From assembly GCF_000346755.1 (NCBI RefSeq), contig NZ_ANNV01000104.1:1-35855 (forward strand): a stretch of DNA of 35,855 bases. The letters are read 5' to 3'. Shown in pieces: positions 34,445-35,855 of the stretch. The translations under genes were made by a program, and so were the position numbers. This DNA comes from Pseudomonas sp. CBZ-4 (GTDB taxonomy: Bacteria > Pseudomonadota > Gammaproteobacteria > Pseudomonadales > Pseudomonadaceae). The notes under the pieces were generated by a model, which did no database searches, was not told the origin of the DNA, and saw only the letters and a program-made list of their open reading frames with translations. How positions within the stretch are numbered: position 1 is the stretch's first letter; the number at the start of each line of letters is the position of its first letter.

Positions 34445-34568
34445 AATGTGGGAGCTGGCTTTTGTGGGAGCCGGGCTTGCCCGCGATGCAGGCGCCTCGG
34501 TTTGTCAGTTGAACCGAGGTGATGCCATCGCAGGCAAGCCAGCTCCCACAAAAGCCAGCTCCCACATT
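34445..34568. repeat. REPIN with duplicated head, rhlB-moaE intergenic
   Basis: A large inverted repeat with 27-base perfect outer arms (34445-34471 and 34542-34568) that continues inward with one bulge. It closes on an inner 8-bp hairpin (CCTCGGTT/AACCGAGG, 34495-34519). The REP head TGTGGGAGCTGGCTTT is present twice in tandem on the left, and mirrored on the right. Placed between convergent genes, it can terminate both transcripts. Confidence 0.88.
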
Positions 34569-34587
34569 GGGTTCTGTGTTTAGCCTG

Positions 34588-35037
34588 TTACTTCCAGCGG
34601 TCAGCGGCGGCATGGTCGCTGCTACGCCCTTCCACCCAACGCGGGCCTTCACTGGTGTGCTCTTTCTTCCAGAACGGCGCCCGCGTCTTCAAGTAGTCCA
34701 TCACAAAGGCACAGGCGTCAAACGCCGCCTGGCGATGGGCACTGGCGGCTCCGACAAACACTATCGGCTCACCCGGTTCCAGCGCGCCGATGCGATGCAG
34801 CACTTCCAGCTTGAGCAATGGCCAGCGCTGCTCAGCTTCCACGGCGATCTTGGCCAGGGCTTTTTCGGTCATGCCCGGATAGTGCTCCAGGAACATCCCC
34901 GCCACGTCCAGGCCATCGTTGAAGTCGCGCACGTAGCCGACAAAACTTACTACCGCGCCCACGCCTACATTGGCCGCGTGCATCGCGTTGACTTCAGCAC
35001 CGGGATCAAACGCCTGGACCTGAACACGAATGGCCAT
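34588..35037 (-). CDS. moaE: Molybdopterin synthase catalytic subunit MoaE
   Basis: A 149-residue subunit that, with MoaD, adds the two dithiolene sulphurs to cyclic pyranopterin monophosphate. Recognisable parts are VGAVVSFVGYVRDFN (opening strand), LEHYPGMTEKAL, HRIGALEPGEPIVFVGAASAHRQAAFDA and MDYLKTRAPFWKKEH, which holds the conserved active-site Lys residues. The length is normal. It begins two bases after the moaD stop and is the last gene of the moaCDE unit, ending next to a REPIN. Confidence 0.96.
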   Translation of the reverse strand: MAIRVQVQAFDPGAEVNAMHAANVGVGAVVSFVGYVRDFNDGLDVAGMFLEHYPGMTEKALAKIAVEAEQRWPLLKLEVLHRIGALEPGEPIVFVGAASAHRQAAFDACAFVMDYLKTRAPFWKKEHTSEGPRWVEGRSSDHAAADRWK

Positions 35038-35039
35038 GA

Positions 35040-35282
35040 TCAGCCCCCAGTCACGGGTGGAAAGAACGCCACTTCGTCACCCGCCTGCACCGGTTCATCG
35101 AGGCTGCACAACTCTTCGTTGCGCGCGCACATCAGGCTGGTCTCGTTGAGCACCGCAAACTCCGGGTCACTGGCCAGCGCGAGGCGTACCGCATCGACGG
35201 TGGCGAAATCACCTTCCATCTCCAGCGAGTCAAAGCCCACCGCTTCCGCGTAACGCGCAAAAAACAATACGTTGATGCTCAT
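35040..35282 (-). CDS. moaD: Molybdopterin synthase sulphur-carrier subunit MoaD
   Basis: An 80-residue ubiquitin-fold sulphur carrier ending in the required PPVTGG. The C-terminal Gly-Gly is adenylated and converted to a thiocarboxylate, which donates sulphur in the MoaE active site. [15 protein letters not shown] is the opening strand-helix and [14 protein letters not shown] the end. The ATG at 35282 overlaps the moaC stop by 4 bases, so translation is coupled. Confidence 0.96.
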   Translation of the reverse strand: MSINVLFFARYAEAVGFDSLEMEGDFATVDAVRLALASDPEFAVLNETSLMCARNEELCSLDEPVQAGDEVAFFPPVTGG

Positions 35283-35752
35283 GCCTGGTCCGCCTTGAAG
35301 TGCCCGCTCTTGCCGCCCAGCTTTTCCAGCAGGCGGATGCTTTCGATGGTCATGCCGCGGTCCACGGCCTTGCACATGTCGTAGATGGTCAATGCCGCGA
35401 CGCTGGCGGCGGTGAGCGCTTCCATCTCCACGCCGGTCTGGCCGGAGAGTTTGCAGCGCGCCAGGATGTGCACCGAGTCTGCGCCATCGGCGCTCAGTTC
35501 GACCTTGACGCCCGTCAACATCAGCGGGTGGCACAGCGGGATCAGATCACTGGTTTTTTTCGCCGCCTGGATCCCGGCGATGCGGGCCACGGCAAACACG
35601 TCGCCCTTGGGGTGGGCGCCGTCGACAATCATTTGCAGGGTCTCGGGCAACATGCGCACCCGGGCTTCGGCCACCGCTTCACGGAACGTCACGGACTTGT
35701 CGGTGACGTCGACCATATGGGCGCGACCTTGGGAATCGAGATGAGTCAGCAC
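35279..35752 (-). CDS. moaC: Cyclic pyranopterin monophosphate synthase MoaC
   Basis: A 157-residue enzyme that completes the first step of molybdenum cofactor synthesis, turning the MoaA product into cyclic pyranopterin monophosphate. Family blocks: [65 protein letters not shown] and the C-terminal [11 protein letters not shown]. The catalytic Lys and Asp residues lie in these blocks. The start is GTG at 35752 with AGGAG upstream; that ribosome-binding site is part of a perfect palindrome. moaA is not in the window. Confidence 0.96.
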   Translation of the reverse strand: MLTHLDSQGRAHMVDVTDKSVTFREAVAEARVRMLPETLQMIVDGAHPKGDVFAVARIAGIQAAKKTSDLIPLCHPLMLTGVKVELSADGADSVHILARCKLSGQTGVEMEALTAASVAALTIYDMCKAVDRGMTIESIRLLEKLGGKSGHFKADQA

Positions 35753-35759
35753 AGGGATA

Positions 35760-35773
35760 CTCCTGATCAGGAG
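35760..35773 (-). promoter_or_regulatory. Palindrome containing the moaC ribosome-binding site
   Basis: CTCCTGATCAGGAG is a perfect 14-base palindrome. Read on the minus strand its second half, AGGAG, is the moaC ribosome-binding site 7-8 bases before the GTG. It could be a protein operator or allow pairing that masks the site; there is no hairpin loop, so RNA-level masking would have to be between molecules or with other sequence. Confidence 0.4.
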
Positions 35774-35813
35774 CAGCGATTGTAAACCCGACGGTCAGAT
35801 TTGCGCATGCCTT

Positions 35814-35855
35814 TGTGGGAGCTGGCTTGTGTGGGAGCTGGCTTGCCTGCGATGC
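35814..35855. repeat. REP element with tandem head, cut by window end
   Basis: TGTGGGAGCTGGCTTG (35814-35829) is followed at once by TGTGGGAGCTGGCTTGCCTGCGATGC (35830-35855). This is the same tandem head duplication as in the 34445-34568 REPIN. The inverted partner would lie beyond the window. Confidence 0.8.

Overview
The window looks like a high-GC chromosomal segment of a Pseudomonas of the P. fluorescens group. Three things point there: the gene content (trehalose/glycogen cluster glgA-treZ-malQ-treY, esterase II EstB, RhlB, Aap transporter), the dispersed GTGGGAGC...TTGCC...GCGATG and CACGCGGAGCGTG repeats, and the gene order. The species is not determinable from the sequence alone.

Layout. 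(1) 40-8426, minus strand: a glycogen/trehalose operon glgA > treZ > malQ > treY > DUF2934 protein. Its central genes are joined by 4-bp stop/start overlaps. GlgA makes linear alpha-glucan, TreY and TreZ turn its ends into trehalose, and MalQ reshuffles maltodextrins. (2) 8427-13273: a non-coding stretch with hairpins and a REPIN, a siderophore-type TonB-dependent receptor with a signalling (STN) domain, a GST-like protein, a GIY-YIG protein and an NTF2-like protein. (3) 13371-25417: a large chaperone-usher fimbrial locus built on DUF1120 pilins. It has eight single-domain pilins (one isolated on the minus strand, four before and three after the assembly genes), one PapD-like chaperone, one usher and one two-domain putative tip adhesin. 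Two phosphorelay genes, an RcsB-like response regulator and a REC-HPt protein with no kinase, sit between the isolated pilin and the main operon and are divergent from the latter. (4) 25425-26678: a CynX/NimT-type MFS transporter, convergent with the fimbrial operon. (5) 26855-27651: a complete MqsR/MqsA toxin-antitoxin pair with a perfect palindrome inside its promoter. (6) 27705-31874, minus strand: the aapJQMP general amino-acid ABC transporter, with a near-consensus sigma-54 promoter upstream of aapJ. (7) 32220-34427: estB and rhlB. (8) 34588-35752, minus strand: moaC-moaD-moaE for molybdopterin synthesis, flanked by REP elements.

The most distinctive part is region 3. One usher and one chaperone serve nine DUF1120-domain proteins that share invariant Cys, DNR and penultimate-Tyr signatures. 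Gene junctions inside the operon look duplicated. The adhesin's C-terminal domain is plainly paralogous to one of the downstream subunits. The adjacent regulators recall the Rcs/Roc phosphorelays that control Cup fimbriae in P. aeruginosa, but no sensor kinase is encoded in the window. A 17-bp palindrome (TTAAGCG-CTA-CGCTTAA) upstream of the response regulator is a candidate autoregulatory site.
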